A stretch of DNA of 42,012 bases from an uncultured Clostridia bacterium (GCA_910586765.1 CAJUJJ010000023.1:1-42012), one strand, 5' to 3'. Numbered from the stretch's first letter, positions 7,341 through 17,043 are shown. A program made the numbers and translations. Notes: a model not told the origin generated them from the letters alone.

Positions 7341-8849
7341 TTATTCATCTCCATTTAATATATTATAAAATGCTTTCATATCCAAACTATTTCTAATTGT
7401 TTCAGCCAATATATCATACTGTTTTTGTTTATATTGCTGCCAATTTACAGTGTTTTGAAGCAGTTGTTCACTTTCTATACCCTTTTTATCACACAATGCT
7501 TTTAACAATGCTTTTGCTGTTTGTTGTTCATCAAAAATGCCGTGCACATAGCTTCCATAACAATTTTGATTGACTGCACCATCTTTTTGAATTGTTTTAT
7601 TATTTTGTATAATTTCACAAATACAATTTTCTTCTTTTATCTGCGTTTCTCCCATATGAATTTCATAACCACAAAAATGCTTTCCAGAAAGTGCCTTTAA
7701 ATCACCAGAAATATTTAAAAACTTTCCCTCTACTCTTGTCATCGTTTTATGTTTCTGAAAATTAGTGCGTATAGGAAGCAATCCCATTCCTTTTATACTT
7801 CCTTTTTTTTCTGCACCATATTCATCAACAATAATTTCTCCCATCATTTGATAACCGCCACATATACCAAATACTATAGTACCTTTTGCTGCCAACTTTT
7901 TTACAGCACTTTCTAATCCCTGTTGTCTAATATAAAGCAAATCTTCTATTGTATTTTTTGTTCCAGGTAATACTATCATATCTGCTTTTTCCAGTTGTTC
8001 TGCTTTTTTAACATAATAAACACAAACACCTTGTATTGCTTCTAATCTATTAAAATCAGTAAAATTGGATATATGAGGCAAATGGATAACAGCAATATTT
8101 ATCATTGCATTTTGTTTTTTCTGTTCAAAACGTTCTGTCAAACTATCTTCTTCCTCAATATCTACTGTCATATAAGGCACAACACCTAATACTTTTTTAC
8201 AACACTTTTGCTCCAAAAAATCAATACCAGATTGCAAAAGTGTAACATCTCCTCTAAATTTATTGATAATAAATCCCTTTATTCTATTTTGTTCTTTTTG
8301 TTCCAATAGCATTATAGTGCCTACAAGCTGGGCAAATACACCTCCTCTGTCAATATCTCCTACTAGCAACACTGGTGCATTGAAAAGTTCTGCAATGCCC
8401 ATATTTACAATATCATTTTGTTTTAAATTGATTTCTGCTGGACTGCCTGCTCCTTCTATTACAATTACATCATACTGTTTTTGTAATATTTCATATGCCT
8501 TTTGAATTTCTGGCAAAAATTCTTTTCTTTTTTTGAAATATTCTTTTGCATTATAATTGCCTATTGCTTTTCCGTTTAATATCACTTGAGAACCTGTTTC
8601 ATTTGTTGGCTTTAACAATATAGGGTTCATCAATACAGAAGGCTCTATTCCTGCTGATTCACATTGCATTACTTGAGCCCTGCCCATTTCAAGTCCTTCT
8701 TTTGTAATAAAAGAATTTAAAGCCATATTTTGCGATTTAAAAGGTGCTACAGAATATCCATCTTGTTTTAATATACGACAAAGCCCTGCCACAATCAAAC
8801 TTTTTCCTACATTGGACATTGTTCCTTGTATCATAATTACTTTTGACAT
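7341..8849 (-). CDS. cbiP: Cobyric acid synthase CbiP (CobQ)
   Basis: 502-aa glutamine- and ATP-dependent amidotransferase that amidates side chains b, d, e and g of adenosylcobyrinic acid a,c-diamide. The N-terminal P-loop-like dethiobiotin-synthetase fold starts MIQGTMSNVGKS (residues 6-17) and continues with PFKSQNMALNS. The C-terminal class I glutaminase-like domain has the nucleophile in FGICGGYQMMG and the catalytic histidine in GSYVHGIF. Length is typical. It overlaps cobD by 13 bp and abuts cbiC directly, showing tight coupling. RBS GAGGT lies before the ATG. Confidence 0.94.
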   Translation of the reverse strand: MSKVIMIQGTMSNVGKSLIVAGLCRILKQDGYSVAPFKSQNMALNSFITKEGLEMGRAQVMQCESAGIEPSVLMNPILLKPTNETGSQVILNGKAIGNYNAKEYFKKRKEFLPEIQKAYEILQKQYDVIVIEGAGSPAEINLKQNDIVNMGIAELFNAPVLLVGDIDRGGVFAQLVGTIMLLEQKEQNRIKGFIINKFRGDVTLLQSGIDFLEQKCCKKVLGVVPYMTVDIEEEDSLTERFEQKKQNAMINIAVIHLPHISNFTDFNRLEAIQGVCVYYVKKAEQLEKADMIVLPGTKNTIEDLLYIRQQGLESAVKKLAAKGTIVFGICGGYQMMGEIIVDEYGAEKKGSIKGMGLLPIRTNFQKHKTMTRVEGKFLNISGDLKALSGKHFCGYEIHMGETQIKEENCICEIIQNNKTIQKDGAVNQNCYGSYVHGIFDEQQTAKALLKALCDKKGIESEQLLQNTVNWQQYKQKQYDILAETIRNSLDMKAFYNILNGDE

Positions 8850-9880
8850 TTTTTTACCTCTTTCAATGCTTCTATCAATATTTTATTTTGTTCATGTGTT
8901 TTTATTGCAATTCTATAATAACCATGACACAAACCTTTATAATTGTGGCAACTCCTAATGAGTATTCCCTTTTTCAATAACATTTCATAGTACCCTCTTT
9001 CTGCTTTGAAAAAAATATAATTTGCAGAAGGAGTATAACAATAAATGCCTATATTTTTTAATTCCGAAAGCAAATATTGTTTTTCTTGTTGTATCAATTC
9101 TATTGTTTTTTTTACAAATTCTGTTTCATTTAATGCCGCTACGCCTGCTGCTTGTGCGGGTATAGAAACTGCCCAACTTTGACTGACAAAACGCATTTTT
9201 TGTATTAATGTTGTATCACTACAAATACAATACCCTAAACGCAACCCTGCCATGCCATACATTTTTGTAAATGCTTTTAATATCATTATATTTTTATTGT
9301 AATGGATTTGTTGTTTCAAACTAATTTCTTTTTCGTTTGCCATAAAATCTAAAAAACACTCATCTAAAAATAAAAATGTATTTGTCTTATGACATTGACA
9401 TACTATTTTATATAATAACTCTTTTTCTATCAATATGCCTGTGGGATTATTAGGATTACAAAGTATTACAACATCTGTTTGTTGTGTAATTTCATTTAAA
9501 AACTGCTCTGTCAAACAATATCCATATTCTTCCTGTAATATGTGATAATGAATATGGCAATTTATTGTATGAAGTGCTGCTTCATATTCTGAAAAACTAG
9601 GTGCAAGTAATAATGCTTTTTTAGGAGATTTTGCTAATACAAAACGAAATATTAAATCTGCTGCACCATTACCACATAATATATGTTCTTCTTTTATTTC
9701 TTCTTTTATAGAAATCCCTTTTGTTAATTCTCTACAATAGGTATCTGGATAATGTATGCAATTTGCAATAGCACATTCTGCTGCCTTTTTTACAGCATAA
9801 GGCATACCAAAAGGATTGATATTTGCTGAAAAATCTAATTTTACATTATTACTATAAATATCTCCGCCGTGTTGATACAT
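8837..9880 (-). CDS. cobD: L-threonine-O-3-phosphate decarboxylase CobD
   Basis: 347-aa PLP-dependent fold-type I enzyme producing (R)-1-amino-2-propanol phosphate for attachment to cobyric acid by CbiB. Seen: the substrate/cofactor loop CNPNNPTG, an Asp-containing LFLDECFLDF strand, and the PLP-lysine region LKAFTKMYGMAGLRLGY. The N-terminus HGGDIYSNNVKLDFSANINPFG matches CobD rather than histidinol-phosphate aminotransferase. An in-frame TTG lies one codon upstream (9883); I prefer ATG 9880, which forms a TGATG overlap with the cbiB stop. AGGAG is upstream. Confidence 0.9.
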   Translation of the reverse strand: MYQHGGDIYSNNVKLDFSANINPFGMPYAVKKAAECAIANCIHYPDTYCRELTKGISIKEEIKEEHILCGNGAADLIFRFVLAKSPKKALLLAPSFSEYEAALHTINCHIHYHILQEEYGYCLTEQFLNEITQQTDVVILCNPNNPTGILIEKELLYKIVCQCHKTNTFLFLDECFLDFMANEKEISLKQQIHYNKNIMILKAFTKMYGMAGLRLGYCICSDTTLIQKMRFVSQSWAVSIPAQAAGVAALNETEFVKKTIELIQQEKQYLLSELKNIGIYCYTPSANYIFFKAERGYYEMLLKKGILIRSCHNYKGLCHGYYRIAIKTHEQNKILIEALKEVKKCQK

Positions 9881-10866
9881 CAAATTTTTCTCTCCTTTTT
9901 ACAGTTGTTTGCTATAAATACTGCAAATGCAGAAAATACTGTAATTGCTATAATACTTGTGCCATAAAGCAATTTATTTGCTCTTTTAATATCTTCTACT
10001 TCAATATTTCTTTTTTTATCCCCTATAAAAGGCTTTTGATATTTCTTGCCAAAATACCAAGCATCACCAGCTAATTGTATTCCCAATGCTCCAGCACAAG
10101 CGGCTTCTGTTTGTGCTGAATTAGGGCTTGCGTGTTTTCTTTTATCTCTTATCCATATTTTAAAACTATTTTTACCATCATATTTTAATAATGTTGCTGC
10201 ACAACACATAAATATTGCAGAAAGTCTAGCAGGAATATAATTTACAATATCGTCTAACAGTGCCGCATATTTTCCAAAATGAATATATTTTTCATTTTTG
10301 TAGCCAACCATAGAGTCCATTGTATTTACTGTTTTATAAAATACTCCTCCCAATGCTCCAAAAAATGTCATATAAAACAAAGGTGCTACTACACCATCAG
10401 AAGTATTTTCTGCTATAGTTTCTACTGTTGCCTTTATTACGCCTTCTTTTGTTAAATTTTGTGTATCTCTGCCTACAATACGTGACACTGCTTTTCTAGC
10501 ACTTTTTAAGTCATTTTTATTTAATTCTGCATATACTGCCATACTTTCCTTTTTCAATGATTTCATAGCAAGCATATACCAACAAAGTATTATTTCAGTG
10601 AAAAAAACAGCCCATTTTGCTAAAAATCTCACAAAAAGTAATAGCAATGCTGTAATAGATAATGTAATTGTTAGTACAAAAATAACTAAAAACATTCCTG
10701 CTCTTTTTTCTTGTTTTTCTGTTTTGTCAAAATAATTTCTTAATATATGCTCTGCTTTAGAAATCAAAAATCCTATACCACAAATAGGGTGAACATTGCC
10801 AGAAGGGTCGCCAAAAAGCACATCTAAACAAAAACCTGACAACATTACAATGACATTTTTTTTCAT
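9880..10866 (-). CDS. cbiB: Adenosylcobinamide-phosphate synthase CbiB
   Basis: 328-aa integral membrane enzyme joining aminopropanol phosphate to adenosylcobyric acid. The N-terminal motif GDPSGNVHPICGIG is the CbiB DPxxxxHPVRxxG element with an unusual ICGIG in place of VRLIG. Further motifs: AENTSDGVVAPLFY, NTMDSMVGYKNEKY, LDDIVNYIPARLSA and the GDAWYFG segment. Hydrophobic helices lie at about 50-90, 150-175 and 210-225, with a terminal one at about 300-320. It overlaps cbiA by 4 bp. Its product works next to CobD, encoded immediately downstream. Confidence 0.92.
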   Translation of the reverse strand: MKKNVIVMLSGFCLDVLFGDPSGNVHPICGIGFLISKAEHILRNYFDKTEKQEKRAGMFLVIFVLTITLSITALLLLFVRFLAKWAVFFTEIILCWYMLAMKSLKKESMAVYAELNKNDLKSARKAVSRIVGRDTQNLTKEGVIKATVETIAENTSDGVVAPLFYMTFFGALGGVFYKTVNTMDSMVGYKNEKYIHFGKYAALLDDIVNYIPARLSAIFMCCAATLLKYDGKNSFKIWIRDKRKHASPNSAQTEAACAGALGIQLAGDAWYFGKKYQKPFIGDKKRNIEVEDIKRANKLLYGTSIIAITVFSAFAVFIANNCKKERKI

Positions 10867-12233
10867 ACTTTTTTATTTTCACTCCTTTCTACACATTTTT
10901 TTATCCAGTTATCTGCAAAATTTGTATTGGCATAAAAATGAATGTGAGCAAAACCTGCAAAAATATTGTTATCACAATGTATACATTGCCAGCTTTTTTC
11001 AGACAAAGGCTTTTTTGCCATAAAAGCATTTCCTTGTTGTGTACTTTGCCAATAATGAAATTCATGAGCATTTATCTGTTCTCCCTTTTTACATAAAAAT
11101 GTATCTTTTTGTGCATATAATGTAATATAACCAAATTGTTTTAATTTTTCTTGTTTATATGCTTTGGCTTTTATAATTCCTAACATAGCATACTCTTTTC
11201 CTTCTGCACTTTGTAATGTTTCATGCAGATACAAAAAACCACCACACTCTGCAAATACAGGTAATCCTTTTTTAACTTCACATTGTATACTTTTTATCAT
11301 AGAAGTATTTTGAGAAAGTGCTTGTGTGTACAACTCAGGATAACCTCCCCCCAATATCAAACCATCTATATTTTGAGGAAGCATTTTATCATTTAAAGGG
11401 CTAAAAAATGTAATATGACAGCCTTTTTGTTTGAGGTACTGTATATTATCTTGATAATAAAAACAAAAAGCATTATCTTTTGCTATTGCAATATGACATT
11501 TTTGTTTTTCTATTGTATCATTTAACATATCAAAATAGAGTTCTTCTGTATTTTCTGCCAATGACAATATATCATCTATATTTACTGTTTTTTCCATACA
11601 TTCTGCTAAATCATTCATTTTTTGCTGCAAATGTTCTATTTCTGAAGGCATTACTAAACCTAAATGCCTGCTTTGCAATGAAAACTCTTGTTTTTTAGGC
11701 AAATAGCCATATACTTTTATACCTAATCCTTTTTCAATGATTTCTTTATATTTTTTATAAAGCATTTCCGAAACACCATTCAACAATATGCCTTTTATAT
11801 TGCTATCTTTTTGATATTCCAAAAATCCTTTTAACAATGCTACAACTGATAAACTCATTCCCTTTGGTTGTATCACAAATATTACAGGTGTTTTTGTCAG
11901 CTTTGCAATATCATATGTACTTGCTTTTGTACTAATGCCTGCTAAGCCATCATAATATCCCATAACGCCCTCTAATACTGCAATTTGCTTTTCAAAAGCA
12001 TTTTGACAAAACAACTGTAATGCACATTTTTCTGATGTCAAAAAAGTATCTATATTATAACAAGGTACTTCTAATATATGACTATGAAAAAGTGGGTCTA
12101 TATAATCAGGACCACATTTAAAACTAACAATGTTTTTTTGCCTTTTTTTTAATGCTGCTAAAAAGCCACAAGTAATTGTTGTTTTTCCTGTACCACTTGC
12201 TGGTGCAGCAAAAAGTATTCTGGGAATTTTCAT
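10863..12233 (-). CDS. cbiA: Cobyrinate a,c-diamide synthase CbiA
   Basis: 456-aa ATP/glutamine amidotransferase adding the a and c amides to cobyrinate. The P-loop is APASGTGKTT near the N-terminus, followed by KCGPDYIDPLFH, and the C-terminal glutaminase domain has its cysteine in FAECGGFLYL. The frame opens upstream to ATG 12254, but those codons encode the Shine-Dalgarno itself (GGAAGGAG); ATG 12233 has that site nine bases upstream and forms an ATGA overlap with the preceding stop, so it is the likely start. It overlaps cbiB by 4 bp. Confidence 0.93.
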   Translation of the reverse strand: MKIPRILFAAPASGTGKTTITCGFLAALKKRQKNIVSFKCGPDYIDPLFHSHILEVPCYNIDTFLTSEKCALQLFCQNAFEKQIAVLEGVMGYYDGLAGISTKASTYDIAKLTKTPVIFVIQPKGMSLSVVALLKGFLEYQKDSNIKGILLNGVSEMLYKKYKEIIEKGLGIKVYGYLPKKQEFSLQSRHLGLVMPSEIEHLQQKMNDLAECMEKTVNIDDILSLAENTEELYFDMLNDTIEKQKCHIAIAKDNAFCFYYQDNIQYLKQKGCHITFFSPLNDKMLPQNIDGLILGGGYPELYTQALSQNTSMIKSIQCEVKKGLPVFAECGGFLYLHETLQSAEGKEYAMLGIIKAKAYKQEKLKQFGYITLYAQKDTFLCKKGEQINAHEFHYWQSTQQGNAFMAKKPLSEKSWQCIHCDNNIFAGFAHIHFYANTNFADNWIKKCVERSENKKV

Positions 12234-14194
12234 ATTTGTGTTCTCCTTCCACAAAATATAAAAACAGTATTTTGTGCTTTCATAATATGATAGTTCTTTA
12301 CTGTCTCACTTTTTGATATGCTTATTTGTGTACATTGATATTCTATACCCAAATCACAAAAACATTGTTGTAAATCTTTTACTGTTTCTAGCGATATCGC
12401 CGTTGCTACAATTTCTACAGAAGCATTTTTTTGCAATGCTATTTTAATGCTTTGTTTTGCTGTGCCACTGCTTCCCCCTATAAATATTTTATCTGGTGCT
12501 GGTAATGTCTGTAATATATCGGGAGCTTGTCCAAAAACAATATCCATATTATAGATATTCCATTTCTTTTTATTCTTTTCAAGCAATGTAATTGCCTGTT
12601 GTTTTTTTTCTATGGCATACACCATACCAAAAGGACACTGTAATGCTATCTCTACAGAAACAGAACCTGTTCCTGCTCCTATATCCCACACAACATCATT
12701 CTGTTTTAAATTCATATAGCTTATGACAATGGTACGCACTTCTCTTTTTGTCATAGGTACGGCATCTCTTATAAAACATTCATCTTTGATACCTACATTT
12801 TGTATTTTTTGTAATGTATTATTATTTTCAATATACAATATTGTCAATGATGATGTTTCTATATTTTGAAATTGTTCTGCTGTTCCTTCTGTCATTTTTT
12901 CTGTATCATAACTTAAATTTTCACCAATAACAACTTTTACATTTGACAATCCTCTGCTACAAATTTCTTTACAAATATTTGCTGCATCATAAGTATTGCC
13001 CAAAAGTACAATTATTTTGTTATATTGTAATACATACCCTGCCACATTTTCATACTGACCATGTGCACTAATTAATTTGGCATCTTCCCAAGAAGTATGT
13101 ATTTTAGCCATAAAATAACATATAGAAGGAACACCACTTACTGTTTTGATTGTCACATTTTGAAGTAAATCATATAATTTTTTTGCTCCACTATAATAGC
13201 CAATGTCCCCTGAAAAAACTACCACAACATTGTTATAATTTGTATTCTTTTTTATAAATTCTGCAATTTCATCACTTTTATAACAAACAAATGTATCTTT
13301 TTCTATATCTCCTATTGTTTCTATCATACGTTTTGCACCAATAATACAATCTGCCTTATTTAAAATTTGCTGTGCTTGTTGTGTTAATGTGTTTTTTCCT
13401 GCACCTATTCCCAATAATGTTACTTGTCTTTTTGCTGAAATAGCATATTCTTTTTTTAAATGCTCTATCAAATCATAATATAAATAACCTTTTTGTTTTT
13501 CTTTTCTTCCTATAATTACAGCAACTGCACCAACTTCTTTTGCTGCATCAATTTTTTGCTGAAATCCACCTACATTTCCAGACTCCTTTGTAACAATATA
13601 TTTTGCATTAATATGTTTCATTTGTGCTACATTCATTTCCTTTGAAAAGGCTCCCTGCATACAAATAATATGTTTTGCACTTAATCCATCGTTTTGACAT
13701 TGTGTTATAACTTCCGCAGAAGGCAACACTCTCACATACACTCTTTGAGAAAAATCATTCAAAATTTTAAATTTTTGTATTTCTTTACTTCCTGTTGTTA
13801 CAAATATATTCCCTTGTGTATTCTGTAAAAAATCAACAGCCTGTTCTATACTCTCTACCCAAACACCATAATCTGTTTGGCAGCTTTCTCTTAATAATCT
13901 GTAATATGTTACATTTTCACATTGGCAGGCTAATTGTATATTTTTTGTAACTTCTATAGCATAAGGGTGTGTAGCATCTATTACACAAATATATTTTTTT
14001 TGTTTTAGAAGTTGTATTATTTGCTGTAAATCTTTTCTACCTTGCAATATATTCACATTTTCTTTTTTTTGCAATAACTGCTGTCCATATTCTGTTGCAA
14101 CACAAACATCTATACTTACATTTGTATCACACAAATATTCAAGCAATTTTCTTCCTTCTGTCGTTCCTCCAAAAAGCAATATGTTATTTTCCAT
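12230..14194 (-). CDS. cbiJET: Trifunctional CbiJ-CbiE-CbiT fusion
   Basis: 654-aa fusion of three cobalamin enzymes. Residues 1-245 are cobalt-precorrin-6A reductase CbiJ (LLFGGTTEGRKL, CVIDATHPYA, VTTGSKEIQKF, VTKESGNVGGF). Residues 256-455 are the C5-methyltransferase CbiE (LLGIGAGKNTLT, FSGDIGYYSGA). Residues 470-654 are the C15-methyltransferase/decarboxylase CbiT, with SAM motif DIGAGTGSVS (504-513) and the entry motif RDAVPMTKREVR. CbiE-CbiT fusions (CobL) are common; adding CbiJ in front is less usual. No stop or frameshift interrupts the joins, and linker regions are short. RBS GAGGG lies seven bases before ATG 14194. The gene overlaps cbiH by 11 bp and cbiA by 4 bp. Confidence 0.9.
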   Translation of the reverse strand: MENNILLFGGTTEGRKLLEYLCDTNVSIDVCVATEYGQQLLQKKENVNILQGRKDLQQIIQLLKQKKYICVIDATHPYAIEVTKNIQLACQCENVTYYRLLRESCQTDYGVWVESIEQAVDFLQNTQGNIFVTTGSKEIQKFKILNDFSQRVYVRVLPSAEVITQCQNDGLSAKHIICMQGAFSKEMNVAQMKHINAKYIVTKESGNVGGFQQKIDAAKEVGAVAVIIGRKEKQKGYLYYDLIEHLKKEYAISAKRQVTLLGIGAGKNTLTQQAQQILNKADCIIGAKRMIETIGDIEKDTFVCYKSDEIAEFIKKNTNYNNVVVVFSGDIGYYSGAKKLYDLLQNVTIKTVSGVPSICYFMAKIHTSWEDAKLISAHGQYENVAGYVLQYNKIIVLLGNTYDAANICKEICSRGLSNVKVVIGENLSYDTEKMTEGTAEQFQNIETSSLTILYIENNNTLQKIQNVGIKDECFIRDAVPMTKREVRTIVISYMNLKQNDVVWDIGAGTGSVSVEIALQCPFGMVYAIEKKQQAITLLEKNKKKWNIYNMDIVFGQAPDILQTLPAPDKIFIGGSSGTAKQSIKIALQKNASVEIVATAISLETVKDLQQCFCDLGIEYQCTQISISKSETVKNYHIMKAQNTVFIFCGRRTQI

Positions 14195-14915
14195 ATGTAT
14201 ACCCTCTTGGTGTTACCATTTTTCCTTTGATTATTTTTGTTTGGCTATTTCCTACAAAAACAGTTGTAAACATATCTGTTTGTACTTCTCTTAATTCTTT
14301 CAGTGTCATAATATAACTTTGTTGACCTTCTCTTGCAATATTTTTTACAATACCGCAAATCGTTTCTGGTTTTTGGTACTGTAATATAATATCACAAGCC
14401 CTTTTTAAATAGTCTTTTCTTTTTTTGCTAGAAGGATTATAAAAACAAATTACAAAATCTCCTTGAGCTGCAAATGAAATCCTTTTTTGTATCAATTCCC
14501 ATGATGTCATCAAGTCACTTAAACTAATTATTGCAAAATCATGAGAAAGTACTGCACCTAGTACAGCACTTCCACTCAAACAAGCTGTTACACCTGCAAC
14601 AACTTGTATTTCTATATCTGTATTTTCTGCTAATTCATAGGCTAGCGATGCCATACCATATACTCCACTATCTCCACTAGATATTACAGCTGTTTTAATA
14701 CCTTTTTGACATTGTTGTATAGCATAAATAACTCTTTGTCTTTCTTGTGTCATACCGCTTGTATAATATTGTTTTTGGGGAAACTGCTGTTTTATTAAAT
14801 CAACATATACGCCATATCCTACAATGAAATCACATTCTGAAAGAATATAAGCAGCTTCTGCTGTCAATGTTTGTCCTCCTGCTGCCCCAATTCCTACAAT
14901 ATATAATGTATTCAA
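14184..14915 (-). CDS. cbiH: Cobalt-precorrin-3 C17-methyltransferase CbiH
   Basis: About 243-aa SAM-dependent tetrapyrrole methylase that methylates C17 and contracts the ring. Seen: LYIVGIGAAGGQTLT, VGYGVYVDLI, the SSGDSGVYGMASLAYEL motif, and FAIISLSDLMTSWELIQKR typical of CobJ/CbiH. An ATG at 14921 lies only one base from GGAGG (14927-14923); the TTG two codons later (14915) is seven bases away and is the better-spaced start. Both give the same protein within two residues. It ends overlapping the CbiJ part of the fusion gene. Confidence 0.91.
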   Translation of the reverse strand: MNTLYIVGIGAAGGQTLTAEAAYILSECDFIVGYGVYVDLIKQQFPQKQYYTSGMTQERQRVIYAIQQCQKGIKTAVISSGDSGVYGMASLAYELAENTDIEIQVVAGVTACLSGSAVLGAVLSHDFAIISLSDLMTSWELIQKRISFAAQGDFVICFYNPSSKKRKDYLKRACDIILQYQKPETICGIVKNIAREGQQSYIMTLKELREVQTDMFTTVFVGNSQTKIIKGKMVTPRGYTYGK

Positions 14916-14936
14916 AATCATTCCTCCTTGTATTAC

Positions 14937-15965
14937 TTACGAAAAGGAAAGCATCATTGTTTTCATAGCTAAGGCAACTGTCACACCATTTTTTGCTTTT
15001 TTAGAAACAATTATTTTTCCATTTTGAGCAGAACACATTGCCGCTCTTTCACAAATATTATCTACTCCTGTTTTTTCCAACACAAATTCAGAAGCTGTAA
15101 AATCTCCTTCTACATTTGACAATTCTTCTGCCGAAAAAATATTCAAATGTTTTTGATAACTTTGGCAAAATGTAAGTAAACCTTTTTCATTTTGTTTCAA
15201 ATTAATGGTAGCAACTGCTGCAACTGCCTCTATCGCAATATTTTCTTCTTCTAATACAGAAAAAACAGATTGCTCTATTTCTTCAAAAGAAGTATCCTTT
15301 TTGCACCCTATTCCTATATGTACCACTGGTGCTATGAGTGCAAGTGTTCTCTGAAATATTTTATTTTGTTTGTATATTGAAACAGATATACCAATTTCAC
15401 AGTCTTTTGTTGCTACTAAGCCTTTTGGTAATTTATTACAATAAAACATACTATCAAATCCTACTGTTTTTTCTCCTAACAATGCTGCTGAAATTTCTTT
15501 CATTACTTTTTTTGCTTTTTCCTGTTCCAAATATAAAAATCCATTTTCTTTTGCCCATACATCTACGGCAAAAACACCATTTACATCTGTTGCTGTTGTA
15601 ATCACTGGTGTTCCATTTGTGATATTTGCTACTTTTTCTGCTAGTACATTACCATTTCCTATATGTCCAGATAAAACAGAAATACAATATTGTCCTTTTT
15701 CGTCTGCTACAACAACGGCAGGGTCTTGATATTTATTTTTTAAATAGGGTGCGATTGCTCTTACTGCAATACCACAAGCTCCTACAAATACAATACCATC
15801 TGCTTCTTCAAATGCTCTTTGTGTCCAATTATCCAGAGAAGTCACTATTTCAATGTCATCTTGTGCTACTTTCATAGAAAAGCACATTGCTTTTTCTAAC
15901 TTTTGGCAAATTTTTTCTGCCAATATTGTTCCTTTTTTCGTAAATGCAATAACATATACCTTCAT
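14937..15965 (-). CDS. cbiG: Cobalt-precorrin-5A hydrolase CbiG
   Basis: 342-aa enzyme opening the delta-lactone of cobalt-precorrin-5A with loss of acetaldehyde, a step specific to the anaerobic pathway. The N-terminal/central domain shows GIVFVGACGIAVRAIAPYL, DPAVVVADEKGQYCISVLSGHIGNGN and TPVITTATDVNG. The C-terminal domain begins near VVHIGIGCKKDTSFEEIE and ends with the CERAAM region. Length is normal. ATG 15965 overlaps the cbiF stop by 4 bp; a 15-21-bp gap separates it from cbiH. Confidence 0.92.
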   Translation of the reverse strand: MKVYVIAFTKKGTILAEKICQKLEKAMCFSMKVAQDDIEIVTSLDNWTQRAFEEADGIVFVGACGIAVRAIAPYLKNKYQDPAVVVADEKGQYCISVLSGHIGNGNVLAEKVANITNGTPVITTATDVNGVFAVDVWAKENGFLYLEQEKAKKVMKEISAALLGEKTVGFDSMFYCNKLPKGLVATKDCEIGISVSIYKQNKIFQRTLALIAPVVHIGIGCKKDTSFEEIEQSVFSVLEEENIAIEAVAAVATINLKQNEKGLLTFCQSYQKHLNIFSAEELSNVEGDFTASEFVLEKTGVDNICERAAMCSAQNGKIIVSKKAKNGVTVALAMKTMMLSFS

Positions 15966-16714
15966 AATTCCTCTGCCTTTCTAAATTCTGTAGAAAATTT
16001 GGGGTGATAAAGCAAAGACCTTTTATAATATTTCCCCAATACATTTCCCACTATAATCAATGCTGTTTTTGTAATATTGTTTTGTTTTGCAGACTGTGCT
16101 AATGTGGAAACCGTACAATATACAATTTTTTCATCTTTCCAAGTTGCTTTTTGTACAATAGCAGCTGGCATGTCGGCATTGCAGCCCCCTTGCTGTAATT
16201 TTTGCTCTAATCCCTCCAAAAGTCCCGCACTTAAAAAAATTACCATTGTCGCTTGATGTTGTGCTAATTTTGAAATATCTTCCTTTTCAGGAACAGGTGT
16301 TTTTCCTTCCATTCTTGTAATAATTACTGTTTGAGACACATCAGGTAATGTATATTCCATCTGTAATGCTGCCGCTGCTCCACAAAAAGAACTTACTCCT
16401 GGACAAATGTCATATGCTATACCTTCTTTTGAAAGTATATCCATTTGCTCTCTTATTGCTCCATATAAACAAGTATCTCCTGTATGAAGACGCACAATTT
16501 CCTTTTGTTTATTTTCCACAAATACCTGCGAAATTTGCTCTAATGTCATTTTAGCACTATTATATATTTGGCAATCCTTTTTTGTTTCCGAAAGCAGTTC
16601 TTCATTGACCAGAGAACCTGCATATATTACAACATCTGCTTTTTGAAGTAATTTTTGCCCTCTTATGGTAATTAAGTCTGCTGCTCCACTCCCTGCCCCT
16701 ACAAAATGTACCAT
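15962..16714 (-). CDS. cbiF: Cobalt-precorrin-4 C11-methyltransferase CbiF
   Basis: About 250-aa SAM-dependent methylase acting at C11. The N-terminal VHFVGAGSGAADLITIRG and VVIYAGSLVNEELL, then RLHTGDTCLYGAIREQ and CPGVSSFCGAAAAL distinguish CbiF/CobM from CbiL and CbiH. Two adjacent ATG codons occur (16717, 16714); the second is better spaced from GGAGGG. There is a 44-bp gap to the upstream small gene, unlike the overlaps elsewhere in the operon. Confidence 0.92.
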   Translation of the reverse strand: MVHFVGAGSGAADLITIRGQKLLQKADVVIYAGSLVNEELLSETKKDCQIYNSAKMTLEQISQVFVENKQKEIVRLHTGDTCLYGAIREQMDILSKEGIAYDICPGVSSFCGAAAALQMEYTLPDVSQTVIITRMEGKTPVPEKEDISKLAQHQATMVIFLSAGLLEGLEQKLQQGGCNADMPAAIVQKATWKDEKIVYCTVSTLAQSAKQNNITKTALIIVGNVLGKYYKRSLLYHPKFSTEFRKAEEL

Positions 16715-16761
16715 CATTTACCCTCCCTTTGTTGATATTTTTTAGCTATAATTAACATAAT

Positions 16762-17043
16762 TCAATAGCAGTATGGTGGAATAATTTCATAATTAACATC
16801 ATATTGTAATAATTTTTTTAAAATATCTTTTATACAATATGCGTTTCCTTCTCCTATCAAAACTCTTTTATTATTTAACTTTTTACTTGCCTCAATGTAG
16901 TTTACATTACATACTTTAGAAAATGCTTTTATTTCTATTTTATTATACTTATTTCCTTTTAAAATAATATATATTTTATATATGTTTTCATCATATAACA
17001 TAGGACTATAAGATGTTGCTGGAATACCTTCATATAATTCCAC
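16762..17043 (-). CDS. Small protein of unknown function inside the cobalamin operon
   Basis: About 93 residues (96 if the upstream GTG at 17052 is used; GTG 17043 is ten bases from AAGGA and preferred). No family is recognised with confidence. Residues from about 25 on (KIYIILKGNKYNKIEIKAF, VNYIEASKKLN, IKDILKKLLQYDVNYEI) have the beta-alpha-alpha-beta-alpha-beta rhythm of the ribosomal protein L7/L12 C-terminal fold, a weak structural impression only. The gene is separated by 69 bp from cbiD and 47 bp from cbiF, while nearly all other genes here overlap, so it looks inserted. Confidence 0.5.
   Translation of the reverse strand: MELYEGIPATSYSPMLYDENIYKIYIILKGNKYNKIEIKAFSKVCNVNYIEASKKLNNKRVLIGEGNAYCIKDILKKLLQYDVNYEIIPPYCY

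Noticed and set aside
15338..15877. Plus-strand open frames opposite cbiG
   Set aside because: Leucine/tyrosine-rich low-complexity translations with no RBS, antisense to a clear CbiG gene.
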